From Dipteris shenzhenensis (Eukaryota > Polypodiophyta > Polypodiopsida > Gleicheniales): a stretch of 64,000 bases of DNA. Below the pieces are notes generated by a model. The model was not told the DNA's origin and searched no databases. It saw nothing but the letters and a program-made list of their open reading frames with translations. Made by a program: the position numbers and the translations under genes. The stretch lies in the NCBI GenBank assembly GCA_047967505.1, contig CM106538.1; one strand, written 5' to 3'. Every line of letters begins with the position of its first letter. Position 1 is the first letter of the stretch. Positions 23,801-30,900 of this stretch are shown here, one piece after another.

Positions 23801-24745
23801 GGGAGGATATAGCCAGGTTCTCTAAAGAGAGCACAATTATTCTCATAGGAGACTTCAATGCATGAACAGGATCAATGCAAGGCATCCTAACAACGGAGGG
23901 GAGAGACCCCATATGGATGGACGAAGTGGAAGAAAATAACGAAGAAACAAGAGGATGGAAAAGGACATCAAATGATGCGGGGGAAATCACTCATTTGAGA
24001 AGGCAACTCCTCACATTGTGTGGATGCTTTGGCCTACAAATATGCAATGGCACAACAAACTTTCAAGGCACAGGAGGGTACACATGCAAGACATGACCTT
24101 TGTAAGACTAGAATATATCCAATCGTGCAAATTCAGATTTTTGTTGTTCTAAAGTCCTAAATTCTACAATGAAAATAACAGAGAAAACGAAAGATGAGCT
24201 AACCAAAAAGAAAAGAAAAGAAAAAGATAGACATACCTAGCAAGCAAAGAAATGCTTATGTCATCATCAGTGCCCAAGCATAAACAGCTATACTGGGTTT
24301 CTAAAGACCCGCGGAGTCTCACATGCAAGACAGCCCAAGGGTCAACTGTAGTTGATTATGTGATCACAAACTCACATGCAAAGAACATGATTGATTACAT
24401 CTAGATCCAGGAGGAGTCTCTTGACTCAGGCCATAGAGGAATGTCTATAGGCATAATGGGAACAAGCAATGCTATGGAAAAAATAGAAAATTACTGCACA
24501 CCTCAGGCTAAGCATGGACTATACAAAAGCGCATATGTATGAAGCGTAGAGGACGTCAAATTAGACTAAGGTCGAAAATGGCGATACGATCGTATTTCTT
24601 ACTTGAGAGCCATTTTCCGGTACGCTGCCTTTATTTGCTGTTCAGATGCATCTCGAGGGACATTCAAGACTTCGTATGGATCCCTTCTCAGCTTTGAAGA
24701 AGTGACTACATCTTCCTCTGATATGCCTTTGGCTTGATTAGACAT
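7285..24745 (-). CDS. ARG1: ARG1-like DnaJ (J-domain) protein, spliced, C-terminus not found
   Basis: Host gene read from the minus strand in ten exons: 24603-24745, 22113-22236, 21833-21903, 21595-21706, 21392-21496, 20214-20264, 8140-8229, 7745-7853, 7490-7638 and about 7285-7342. The first nine join in perfect phase without a stop. The product has an N-terminal J domain (RRDPYEVLNV, KAAYRKMALKFHPDKN, with the HPD motif that stimulates Hsp70). It then has the conserved ARG1/ARL middle region (DLSNLGTVNTMFAALFSKLG, GMYFLHFQVYR, KKLEGLQPCELSELKAG, HIFAVYGDNFF) and the start of a coiled coil (EAQLLSKRNELRQFE). In Arabidopsis, ARG1 and its paralogue are membrane-associated co-chaperones needed for gravity signalling. 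About 337 residues are present against roughly 410 expected; the C-terminal part is missing or lies beyond the left edge. Intron 6 is about 12 kb and full of retroelements. Confidence 0.88.
7490..7638 (-). CDS. ARG1: ARG1-like exon 9 (coiled-coil start, odd donor)
   Basis: Acceptor TTTCCAG, completes Gly and reads DNFFTSVTYTIEALSAESF, then EKLKTIEAQLLSKRNELRQF and ELEYKE. 149 nt. By homology the exon ends at GAG, where the intron begins GCCAGT rather than GT, a GC-type or mutated donor. Confidence 0.85.
7745..7853 (-). CDS. ARG1: ARG1-like exon 8
   Basis: Acceptor CCGTAG, coding LAMAKDLDAAFFKKLEGLQP, CELSELKAGAHIFAVY and a split Gly codon, donor ATG|GTGAGA. 109 nt. One of the most conserved parts of the family. 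Confidence 0.92.
8140..8229 (-). CDS. ARG1: ARG1-like exon 7
   Basis: Acceptor ACTCCAG, thirty codons EDSLKTGRVTSAGMYFLHFQ then VYRQDPTMNA, donor GCG|GTATAC. Phase 0 both sides, directly continuing LALQ of exon 6. Confidence 0.92.
8350..9058. repeat. Diverged direct repeat pair plus (GT/CA)n microsatellites, in intron 6
   Basis: 8350-8535 and 8868-9058 are diverged copies of one sequence: both run AAATCCATTTGT/AAGTCTATTTGT, CAGTCCCA, ATCAAAAGATA, CAATCA, GCCC(A/G)GAAGAA and end AGAGxGGATCACC. Between them lie alternating GT/CA tracts with GC-rich purine-pyrimidine steps at 8540-8585 and repeated (GT)n, TACATA and (TGTGCG)n blocks at 8694-8862. Open frames here are microsatellite artefacts. 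Part of the same repeat start (TTTTTGTGAAATCCATTTGT) reappears near 9653-9674. Confidence 0.6.
9059..11430. other. Repeat-derived intron 6 sequence; no gene
   Basis: No recognisable coding domain. It holds a (GA)n run at 9963-9981, TATA-like LTR-type promoter sequence (CCTTATAAAGGGCC near 10171) and GC-rich sequence resembling the LTR-like block at 19.2-19.8 kb (ATGAGGAGAGCxTGGGGGA and GGGGCTGCCACATGGGCA are shared). A 50-bp tandem duplication lies at about 10328-10413 (GGTTGCTTGGAATGCTAGAA twice). Probably fragments of LTR retrotransposons. Confidence 0.4.
11440..11615 (+). pseudogene. Ty1/copia gag remnant, 5' part, split by element 2
   Basis: Reads LQQSFKSFVTTVTV and PLTFEELGPLLL, a TAG, then EEAREKLYNNDNDDKALLAK. 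The LTFEEL...LLxEEARxKL signature is that of the UBN2-type copia gag. The frame runs to the CAAAG target site at 11611-11615, where element 2 is inserted. The other half lies at 17996-18097. A TAG replaces the glutamine of the LLQEEAR motif. Confidence 0.75.
11611..11615. other. Target-site duplication CAAAG, left
   Basis: Matches 17991-17995 exactly; 5 bp is the usual LTR-retrotransposon duplication length. Confidence 0.9.
11616..12137 (+). repeat. 5' LTR of element 2
   Basis: 522 bp, TG...CA ends. Contains a promoter-like GAGTCTATAAAAGAGGCC at about 11772-11789 and GC-rich 3' half. Compared with the 3' LTR it has 17 extra bases near 11935-11951, flanked by short CCACC/CACC repeats, so the 3' copy probably lost them. 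Confidence 0.93.
12140..12152 (+). promoter_or_regulatory. Primer-binding site, initiator Met-tRNA type
   Basis: TGGTATCAGAGCC two bases after the 5' LTR is complementary to the 3' end of plant initiator methionine tRNA, the usual primer of Ty3/gypsy and copia elements. Confidence 0.9.
12300..13224 (+). other. Element 2 leader with hairpin and tandem repeats
   Basis: Long untranslated leader. At 12450-12560 a unit close to AGGCTGTCCACAGCCTGCGC is repeated about four to five times. At 12563-12656 a 46-48-bp unit occurs twice, each with two hairpins: AGGTGCTTTTT...AAAAAGCACC and CCCCTCCA/TGGAGGGG. A TATA-like CCCTATATAGG lies near 12698-12708. The open frames across it (12543-13272) are in two overlapping phases, proline/serine-rich, and not gag-like, so I do not call a protein. 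Confidence 0.6.
13225..14254 (+). pseudogene. Element 2 gag (capsid and zinc knuckle)
   Basis: Likely start ATG at 13225 (MSDAPNPEFTMGEQDLDY), then a frameshift near 13293 into the main frame. The capsid region shows TKEVVDTWLHKWQVHF, MSSKALLWWKELQPKPDTW and FEGIFRKEFLKK, the retrotransposon-gag pattern. TAG stops at 13811-13813 and about 13943-13945 replace glutamines of FEVQLQRF- and LQEAM-like motifs. A CCHC zinc knuckle CFYCEERGHTKNEC lies at about 14167-14208. Ends at a TAG (14252-14254) but the same frame continues into pol, so the element encoded one gag-pol polyprotein. Confidence 0.88.
14297..15820 (+). pseudogene. Element 2 protease and reverse transcriptase
   Basis: Protease: VHILFDPGSSHNFVNYKF (about 14425-14480), active triplet D-P-G instead of D-S/T-G, and DLLIGIEWF as the downstream hydrophobic-Gly motif. 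RT: VDHRIDLVPGAQP, MCIDYKRLNKVTIKNRYPLP, KIDLRTGYHQI, EFLVLPFGLTNAPATFQQMM, the catalytic VVFLDDILVYSK (about 15466-15501), and LGHKISSEGISID. The RT is nearly intact with both DD residues. A TAG at 15818-15820 ends this section inside the RT-RNase H connection; the frame resumes unchanged. Confidence 0.93.
15842..16663 (+). pseudogene. Element 2 RNase H and integrase zinc domain
   Basis: RNase H: LEADASDYAIGAALFQ, LEKELYAVVYALKVWRHYL, LVLTDHQSIKYV and SLNSVADALSR keep the D-E-D-D catalytic set. It is followed by integrase HHCC beginnings (AGHPGIHRTLSLVKHTFYWP; VVGCQLL, where CxxC is expected). The frame ends at 16661-16663, exactly where the integrase catalytic core should begin. Confidence 0.9.
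16664..17472 (+). pseudogene. Element 2 integrase C-terminus with chromodomain
   Basis: Resumes in another frame at SDHAQSDGSTEKVDQLVEDM, i.e. at the catalytic Glu region (YHPQxDGxxE in the family). The two catalytic Asp residues and roughly a hundred codons before it are deleted. Then WEDYLPMIEFAYNSAKHSST, the GPFKVIKR...YRLELP module and VHPVFHVSRLKE. The tail ILEFRERQIRNRTITEYKIK, WKN, EDATWE is a chromodomain, which in chromoviruses directs integration to chromatin marks. Stop TAG at 17470-17472, next to the purine tract. Confidence 0.92.
17471..17485 (+). promoter_or_regulatory. Polypurine tract of element 2
   Basis: AGAGGAGGGGGAGTA abuts the 3' LTR start TGTCA and overlaps the end of pol; it primes plus-strand synthesis in LTR elements. 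Confidence 0.88.
17486..17990 (+). repeat. 3' LTR of element 2
   Basis: 505 bp, TGTCA...GTGTCA. Differs from the 5' LTR by about eight substitutions, mostly transitions, and a 17-bp gap. Followed by CAAAG. Confidence 0.93.
17991..17995. other. Target-site duplication CAAAG, right
   Basis: Exact partner of 11611-11615. Confidence 0.9.
17996..18097 (+). pseudogene. Ty1/copia gag remnant, 3' part with zinc knuckle
   Basis: Continues the gag broken at 11615. After a one-base frame disturbance it encodes CFYCDTPSHFAKDC, a CCHC zinc knuckle (C-x2-C-x4-H-x4-C), then RKKKADQMNEEE and a TAA. Zinc knuckles of this family bind the element RNA. The two halves brackets a later Ty3 insertion, giving an order of events. 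Confidence 0.75.
18098..18774. other. Unassigned sequence after copia gag
   Basis: Open plus-strand stretches (18130-18426 and 18498-18773) follow the copia zinc knuckle, where protease and integrase would be expected, but I see no protease DSG, GAG-pre-integrase or integrase motif. Probably a heavily decayed or deleted copia interior. Confidence 0.3.
18775..19140 (+). repeat. LTR fragment related to 1601-1961
   Basis: Same order of blocks as 1601-1961: GAGCTCAAGAGxGCTGGTACC, GAGAGTCTACATA, AGATATCCG, GCAGATAGTAGAAG, TTTGGATCTAT, TGTCCATAG, GGTxxxTTCTATATCT, GTCTGCACATCTAT and GGCTATTCTATCAGTCTTC. About 80% identical by eye. Lacks the TATA half present at 1313-1600. Confidence 0.65.
19195..19790. 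repeat. Partial tandem duplication and LTR-type promoter block
   Basis: Two diverged copies of about 200 bp (19195-19392 and about 19430-19600) share ATGAGGAGAGCA, GGGGG(A/G)GTGA, CTGTAAGATGTAGGG / CTGTAAAGATGTAGGG, CACATGGxCAGCGCATTGG, GCATGxxxGGATCCTTC and TTTATCCTTCTT. They are followed by a GC-rich block with GGCTATATAAAGCCCCC (TATA 19724-19731), similar in design to the LTR promoter at 1532. Probably LTR-derived. Confidence 0.5.
20214..20264 (-). CDS. ARG1: ARG1-like exon 6 (51-nt micro-exon)
   Basis: Acceptor TTGGCAG, seventeen codons LLYFQQVENGGLDLALQ, donor CAG|GTACGA. The match to the family (LLYFxQ...GGxxLALQ) and phase 0 at both sides place it before exon 7, which lies 12 kb downstream on the minus strand. 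Confidence 0.88.
20265..21391. other. Intron 5 of the ARG1-like gene; unassigned GC-rich insert
   Basis: Intron between exons 5 and 6. It has a C-run at about 20417-20427 and a GC-rich, purine-biased part (20460-21180) open in several frames on both strands. None resembles a family I know, and the bias alone explains the open frames. Confidence 0.4.
21392..21496 (-). CDS. ARG1: ARG1-like exon 5
   Basis: Acceptor GAACAG, coding VEKQGAHFYRVTISEVQADA and GVVVRVMSNAQSKFK, donor AAG|GTATGT. 105 nt, phase 0 to 0. Confidence 0.92.
21595..21706 (-). CDS. ARG1: ARG1-like exon 4
   Basis: Acceptor TTTCAG, completes Ser and reads KLGVPFKTSISTYVLENALT, GTVTIKTLPLGRPLTDK. Donor AAG|GTAAGC. 112 nt, phase 2 to 0, no stops. 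Confidence 0.92.
21833..21903 (-). CDS. ARG1: ARG1-like exon 3
   Basis: Acceptor GTTAG, coding AVDVDELDLSNLGTVNTMF then AALF and a split Ser codon, donor AG|GTAAAG. 71 nt. The LSNLGTVNTMFAALFSKLG stretch across the exon 3/4 junction is diagnostic of the ARG1/ARL family. Confidence 0.92.
22113..22236 (-). CDS. ARG1: ARG1-like exon 2 (HPD motif)
   Basis: Acceptor ...TAACAG then G-TTT-CAC-CCT-GAC: completes Lys and gives FHPDKNIDNPEAAEMFKE, SYGILSDPAKRQQYDLAGFE. Donor GAG|GTACTA. 124 nt, phase 2 to 0. Contains helices III and IV of the J domain. Confidence 0.92.
22990..23270 (+). pseudogene. LINE ORF2 C-terminal fragment
   Basis: Encodes NMLYALPLWGLDLMASYWSH, WSSMDTQSRLKVL, HHLGTPYGIMRTLCG. 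The LYxLxLWG...LGTPYxIMRTxxG layout is the segment following RT in plant LINE ORF2 proteins. It lies in intron 1 of the ARG1-like gene, in opposite orientation to it, and abuts an endonuclease fragment that belongs at the other end of ORF2, so two LINE pieces are juxtaposed. Confidence 0.55.
23271..24530 (+). pseudogene. LINE endonuclease (APE-like) remnant
   Basis: N-terminal part of a LINE ORF2. Readable pieces: KVWSLGGWTMDKVIALEEEI (23428-23490), RGRGLGGIACCIR (23583-23620), VVEEDQHKQYIWMDIMAKDG (23644-23703), a shifted frame with HNHPSTKTAATYTKK, GDFNA-like sequence near 23850 (IGDFNAxTGS), and then LLTLCGCFGLQICNGTTNFQ and GTGGYTCKT (24000-24096). It continues after an insertion with TCKTAQGSTVVDYVITNSHA (24320-24380). 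These correspond to the GDFN, NGTT/GTxTWT-like and S-x-IDYV blocks of AP endonucleases. Several frameshifts; dead. Confidence 0.7.
24081..24331. mobile_element. 227-bp insertion flanked by a 12-bp duplication, in the LINE remnant
   Basis: CACATGCAAGAC occurs at 24081-24092 and again at 24320-24331, and the LINE reading frame continues across if one copy and the intervening 227 bp are skipped. That is the footprint of an insertion with a 12-bp target duplication, as made by LINE machinery. The insert has an A-rich centre (AAAAGAAAAGAAAAG near 24200). On the minus strand it carries an exon-like open stretch, LETQYSCLCLGTDDDISISL, ending in AG|GTATGT; I do not recognise this peptide. Confidence 0.6.
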
Positions 24746-25460
24746 TCTTCTTGCCGAATTCGACGATCAAAATATATATTGTCTTTTTGAGGTGTTCCTG
24801 AATAGAACGCAAAGTTTTTAGCCGCGCCCAGATTCGTGTGGCATCAGTAGCCCACTGCTACGTCAGAAACCGCAGGCACAGCTTCGGCTTCGACGCGAAT
24901 GCTATGGTTACGCTGCAATCCTCCGAGTCGGTACAGAGAGATGTCGTGTGCTCAAAGACTTCCATGGAGCATTTATTGACAAAAGGTGTGGAAACGAAGC
25001 GTGTACTTCCAGGTGAATATGACAGCGGGTACTGTTGCGAGAGCATAGACACAATCGCCATAGCATGCGGCTGCTAGTCATGTCTTGTGCGAGCAACGAG
25101 TCACGCCTGCTGAATATCTCCATAGCTAGAAGCTCCTCGGCCTCGTAAATTCCTGATTCAAATCTTTCGCTCCAAATTCAACTTCCTGAGCTTAATATCT
25201 CCAAGATCCTCAAGCCCACGGCTCCATATCACCAAGCGCCTCAGAGCTTCAATATTGATGCTCCATAGCAGCTTAAGTCATCTTGGGTTTTGGAGCTTTC
25301 ATGGAGAGGGGAATCGCTTTGCATGGGAGCTCCCAAGCAGTTGGTGCCCAGAAATGGACACAAATATGTTAAAAACTAGTGGAAATGGATGTCGGGTCAC
25401 GCTTACATGCTATCAAGGAATGTATATGTATTATGTCCATGTGTGTGTGTTTTTTTTTTT
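24549..25460 (-). repeat. Repeat copy A: exon 1 of the ARG1-like gene and its upstream region
   Basis: Includes exon 1 and about 700 bp upstream of its ATG. Highly similar sequence occurs at 39420-40345 (copy B) and 59103-59902 (copy C). Copy A has the intact ATG and splice donor and lies in line with exons 2-10, so it is the authentic locus. The upstream part includes GAGCATTTATTGACAAAAGG and AATATCTCCATAGCTAGAAG, present in all three. It should contain promoter and 5' UTR, but no clear TATA box is visible. Confidence 0.8.
24603..24745 (-). CDS. ARG1: ARG1-like exon 1 (J-domain start)
   Basis: Starts with ATG at 24745 (MSNQAKGISEEDVV) and encodes RRDPYEVLNV and KAAYRKMAL. It ends CTCAA followed by the donor GTAAGA, phase 2. 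The start is supported by the distance to the J domain, which is typical for the family. Two broken copies of this exon exist near 39.5 and 59.2 kb. Confidence 0.9.
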
Positions 25461-26756
25461 AGGCAGATAGCATTGTGGAATGAAAAGAAATTCTGGTTGA
25501 GCCACGTGTCACTCTATAAACCTAATCGAAGGGTTGTGGAATTTGGCAACTGCCGCTTCCTTGGTTCCCAACTCGTTCAATCTTTCCTGCACCATATCGT
25601 CCTCCTCTCCTTTCCCATGTCAAGGACCTCGCCAAATTTGCCATCTTCTCGCTTCGCCACCCCATTTCAGCGATTGAAGCCTGCCAAACTTTGAGATTTC
25701 TCTGTGCTCTCTCTCTTCTTGGGTGGGTTGGCTGGCTTGCTTGCTTGTTGTAAAGCAATTCATAGAGGTGCTCTCTCGGTAGATTTTCATTTTCTGGTTG
25801 TGGCTTCCAATTCCAAAGATCTCGAAACTTGGACGTCTTCTGAAAATTTGCCAGATTTCTTCTCAAGACAATTGATGTGGAGTGCAATGATCAAGCACAT
25901 GCCCCTCTTGATCACAAACCTCTAGATGCCAAATCAAACGTTGGCACTAAAACTTCCCTCTACACTATGGGCTGGTTTGGAAGGGGAGGGGTACCATCCC
26001 AAGCAACAAAGGATTAACTGATGTGGAGGACCTGGTGTTGATAAGCCAAGCTTCATCTATACGTGCCTGGCTGCATGCTATGTATCTCTTATATTTAATA
26101 TCCACTGCTGCTCGGGATCTCAGTTTTTATTGCTACTAGCTAAGGAGGATTTTAATATCCAAAAGAATTGGTGTGGAATTGTCATGGTCACCTAGCATCA
26201 GCATGGACAGTGGCTGATATCAGCAATACAAGTCTTCATCCAAAAGTGTAGGTTGGAAGCCAATTCGAAGTCGCCATAGGGCCTACACGATAGATGGCAG
26301 TACATAGCAGACAGCCGACTACCACGTGGCAAGTTCGGGCTGCTCCGGATTAGTTGAGGGAGCCTGACTATATAAAGATCACTTACCTCCTTATTTCATC
26401 ATCAATTTCAGCATTCTTTAGCTTAGCATTAGCCCCTTTAGCCCATCAGCAGATCCACGTGGACCAACAATGCTTTGATCATTAGTTAGGGAGAAGGAGA
26501 AAAGGAGAAGCATGTCTCTCTCCATCTCCTCATGGAGCTTCTCAAGGTATAGGCTGACATGATTACCTATTGGAGTGGTCTAATTGCTTCTATAGTGAAG
26601 ACCTAGCCATGCAGAGAGAAGGTTACACAAGGATTTCTACAAACACCATCATGTTGAATCTTTTCCCTCTCCCTTGTACATAGGACCCATTTAAGAAGGC
26701 AGGCTGCTACATGTCCATATCACATAAATTGGATTTGAATATGATGTTGTAGTGAA
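25461..26756. other. No gene recognised; TATA-containing block near 26.37 kb
   Basis: Short overlapping frames only. GACTATATAAAGATC at about 26367-26381, followed by AT-rich sequence about 380 bp before the PPR remnant, is either the former PPR promoter or a solo LTR. I cannot tell which. Confidence 0.3.
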
Positions 26757-28190
26757 TGAGTCAACACCAAGAAGGAGAGAGGAACATCCAGGCATTGAAG
26801 TGGATCTTGGCTTGTACGCTTCAGTATTGTGCTTGTGTAAGGATGCAAAGGCCTTGTAAGAAGGTAAGCGCGTTCATAGACAAATTATTGAGAGTGGCCT
26901 CAAGCAAAATATTGTTTTGGAATCCCTGTTCATACAAATGTATGGTGAATGTGGGGCCCTAGAGGATGAACTGGCGGTGTTTATCACCTTGGATGAGCGT
27001 CGTGTTTCTTTGTGGAACTTCGTCATTAGAGCACATGCCTGAAAAGAGAATAGTAAGGAGGCCCTCTGACTTCTAAAAACTATGCAACTACAAGGAATGA
27101 TGCCAAACACGTTTACATTCGCTTTTACTCTTACTGCATTTGCCATGCAGCTTTAGAAGATGGCGAATGGCTGCATGCTCACATCCAGGAGGTTGGGTTC
27201 AAGGTATATGTTTTTGTGGGTACTCCCTTCTCAGTATGTATGCCAAGTGTGGTAAGCTCAGATCATGCACTGCAAATGTTCGAAAAAATGCCAAAGCGAA
27301 ATGTAGTTTCATGGAATGTCACGGTGGCAGTGCATGCTCAGAATGGCAAATCCAAGCAGTCTCTTGAAGTTTTTGATGAGATGTAGCAAAATGGAGTAAT
27401 GCCAAGTAGGGTTACTTTTATTTGCATTATCAACACCTAGTAGCCAGGCAACTCTAGCTGAAGGTAGGTAGGTCCATGAATGCATTCTAAAGAGCGAATT
27501 TGACCGAGATATTGTGGTGGGAAATGCTTTGATCCATATGTATGGGAAATGCGGAGTCCTTGAGGATGCACAGAGGACTTTTGAGAGAATGAAAAAACAG
27601 GATGTGGCATCTTGGATTGCTATGATTTTAGCTTAAGCCTTCTATGAGAAGGGCCGGGAGGCTGTCCAACTGTATTTTCATATGCAAATTGAAGCGGTAA
27701 ATTCAGATAAGGTGACTCTTGTTGCAGTTCTAGAGGCATGTGCAAACGAGGCTTTGTTACCTGAAGGAAAGTAGTTGCATTTGTAGATCTCAAAGAGTGG
27801 CATCCAGCCAGATATTCTCATGGGAAATGCTCTTGTTAGTATGTATGGAAAATGTGTATGTTTAGACCATGCAAATGAGGTTTTTGACAAAACGCCCAAG
27901 CAAGATGTAGTTACATGGACTGCTCTGATAGCAGCATATGATCACATGGGCTAGGAGAGGAGGCTTTTCAACTATTCAATAGAATGCATCTCAAGAAGGA
28001 ATAAAGCCAAACAATGTGACCTTTGTTTGTGTTGTCAATGCATGCACGGGCTGTGGAGCATTAGCTGAAGGTTAATGAGTGCATGCCTGCATTTTGGATC
28101 TTGAATTGGCTCAATATGTTGATTTGGCAGCTGCTCTTATGAATATGTATGGAAAGTGCGGCAGCCTCCAACAATGCTTCTGCTCCTACA
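26757..28190 (+). pseudogene. Pentatricopeptide-repeat (PPR) protein pseudogene
   Basis: A string of decayed plant-combinatorial PPR repeats on the plus strand, in three shifting frames. Diagnostic pieces: EGKRVHRQIIESGLKQNIV with IQMYGECGALEDELAVF (26838-26985), MPNTFTFAFTLTAFA (27102-27150), MPKRNVVSWNVTVAVHAQNG (27290-27350), FDRDIVVGNALIHMYGKCG then LEDAQRTFERM (27500-27590), KSGIQPDILMGNALVSMYGK (27793-27850), FDKTPKQDVVTWTALIAAYD, and LAAALMNMYGKCGSL at about 28125-28170. PPR proteins bind organelle RNA. At least six stops interrupt it, mostly TAG where Gln is usual (for example GKxLHLxIS at 27767-27790). The C-terminal E/DYW region is not seen. Confidence 0.88.
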
Positions 28191-29639
28191 TCTCCTCCAG
28201 ATTTGGCTAGAACTGTGTTGGAAATGACCAGATCTAATGCATGTTGACAGGATGCATGTAGATGACTCCTAGAGAAGTGTTGCATTGTTGTTGGAGACTA
28301 AGGAAAGGGCAGTTCTGAGGGTGGAGGAGGCAGAGGAGAACTGCAACAGCATATGACAGTTGAATGTATCAAATGTAAGGATTAGAGCTGCTTTTTGTTT
28401 GTGAGGTAGGTCACAAAAGATCATGCAAATGCAACAATGAAGGGTGTCATGTAGATGTAATACTACTGGGTATCATGAATGTTCAACACTACAGGGCATC
28501 ATGTTGATGCAACAAATGGTCATTCTTGTCATAGTTCTTTAGTGGCATTGCTAAATCAATCTCACTTCATTCTTTGCAAGGAAGGATCTCTTCGTAGTTG
28601 GATAGGTAGGAATCGATATATATAATAATCCCTTCTGAACCTGATGTATTTGTGGGACGGGAGGAATTCTAGGTTATAGGATAGTGTTAGTTACCTTAGT
28701 GCTAACATTACAACCTATACGAGTGCTTGAATAGCTTTTACAGTGACCTAGCCATGCAAAGAGAAGCTTACATACCGGATTTCTATAAGCTATGCTGGAT
28801 AGTTAACTCACTGCCCCAACTATAAACACCTTTGCAACTATTTGTTCAATTGAGGTAAAAGGCTTCAAGAAAAAAAATATGATGACCATCTCTGTTATCA
28901 CTATTTATAGTCATATAGGTCTGATTGTTGATAGGAGACGATAATTTCCCTCAACCTTGGGTAGTTGTCATGATGATGTAGTTCTACTTAAGGCTATTTG
29001 TGATGCTTCTATCTCATGTTTGTTCATGTCATTGTATTAATCTATGCTATCATCATTTAGTTGTAATTGCATTTTTCTTTTGCAATCTGCTAAATCTAAT
29101 TTTTAGAAAACTAAACATGTGGTTATTTAAAAAATGCAAACTGCTATTTAATTATATAATACAAAAATCATTGTCTCATTTCTGGAATTCAAAATCAAGA
29201 TTATATTTTTTCAATTCCAATCTTTGTAAAATGTCTTCAACTTTAGGATATTGGTATTTATAAAATGCATAGTGCTATCTAGTTATACAATACAATAGTT
29301 AGTTATCTTATTTCTAAAATTTAAATTGAAGATCACATTTTTGAATTCTTATCTTTGTAAAATATCTTCAAATTATTTTACAGCTCTATTCAATTGGTAA
29401 TTTTCAAGTCGTTCATTGGACTATGATCTGGGACAACAGAAATACAATAGGTACTTCTACGCTAGCATTTAACTAAATTCACAAACATGAAAACGTAAAT
29501 TAGGAGAAAAGAAAAAACAACTTCTTATATTAGCATTCAATTAACAAAAATTCCTCATGGTAATTAATTAATAAAGTTCTTGAATAATAGAACATTTCTT
29601 ACTTTATTATGAAGATGCTATTTTATGTATTTAATAATA
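28191..29639. other. AT-rich sequence, no gene
   Basis: No recognisable domain. Two short related blocks occur around 29090-29260 and 29260-29390 (AAATCTAATTTTTAGAA... / TTATAAAATGCATAGTGCTATCTAG), suggesting diverged duplication. Confidence 0.4.
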
Positions 29640-30900
29640 AACTAGATTTTAACATTATGACCTAAATAAAAAGTGCTATGTACTAAATGAAAGTGCTATA
29701 TGCCAAATTCAAGTTGCTACATGCTACTTGCTAAATATAAACTGATATGAACCCAAGGAAGGACACGTTCCTTGGTCTTGTTGTTTTTAGAGAGGAAGTG
29801 TGCAACTCTCCTCCCACACTATACATGTGGTTATTGGCTAAATACAAAGTACTATGTGCAAAAGGCAAAGTGCTATGTGTGAAATTCAAATTGCTAAGTG
29901 CTACATTGAAACTACTTTGTGTTAAGTGCAAATTGAAAAATACTATGTACTAAATGAAAAGTGCTATATGCTAAATTCAAATGGCTAGATGCTATTTGCA
30001 AACTGATATGAACCCAAGGAAAGGCACATTCCTTGGTCTTATAAATTTTGGAGAGGAAGTGTGTCAACTCTCCCCCCACACTATATGTGTGGTTATGTAC
30101 TAAATGCAAAGTACTGTGTGCAAAAATGTAAAGAGCTATGTGCAAAATTCAAATTGCTAAGTGCTAAAATGAAGTTGCTTTATAAAGTGCAAGTACCCAA
30201 GAAAGGGCACGTTTCTTGGTCTTATAATTTTTGGAGAGGAAGCGTGCCAACTCTCCCGCCACACATATGTGTGGTTATGAGCTAAATGCAAAGTATTATG
30301 TGCGAAATGTAAAGTGCTACATGCAGAATGCAAAGAGCTAATTACCATGTGCTATATTTGAACTGTTGTATGCTACATTCAAATTGCTATGTGCGATATT
30401 CAAAGTGCTATAACATAAAGTAGAGGTGTTATAAATTCTATGTGTGAAATATATAGTGTTAAATTCATATTGCTATGTGCTATATGAAAAATGCTATGTG
30501 CTAAATGCAAATTGATATGAACCCAAAGAAAGGGACGTTCCTTGGTCTTATAATTTAAGAGAGGAAGTGTGCTAGTTTCTCCCACACAAACATATGGTTG
30601 TATGCAAAATGGAAAATTATATGTGCGACATGCAAAGTCTTATGCGCTAAATTTAAATTCCTATTACTAAATTTAAATTTATATGTCTTAAATGCAATTC
30701 GAATGAGCCTTAGAAAGTGCACCTTCCTTCGTCTTATAACTTTTGGAAAGATACTGTGCAAACTCTGTCCCCACAAAAACATGTGGTTATGTGCTAAATG
30801 CAAATTACTATGTGATCTTATTAATTTTGGAGAAGCAACGTGCAAACTCTCCCTCCACACTAATGTGTGATTATGTGTAAAATGCAAATTGTCATCTTTT
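29640..30900. repeat. Satellite-like tandem array with hairpin core
   Basis: About five diverged units of 180-320 bp. Each contains GATATGAACCCAAGGAA...TTCCTTGGTCTTATAA, an inverted repeat (CCAAGGAA/TTCCTTGG) at about 29752, 30014, 30187, 30519 and a degenerate one near 30708. This is followed by GAGAGGAAGTGTGC, AACTCTCCxCCCACAC and a TGTGGTTATGxGCTAAATGCAAA tail. Between cores, a 15-17-bp sub-unit (AAGTGCTATGTGCTAAAT) is reiterated many times. No coding role; open frames across it simply follow the repeats. Confidence 0.75.
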
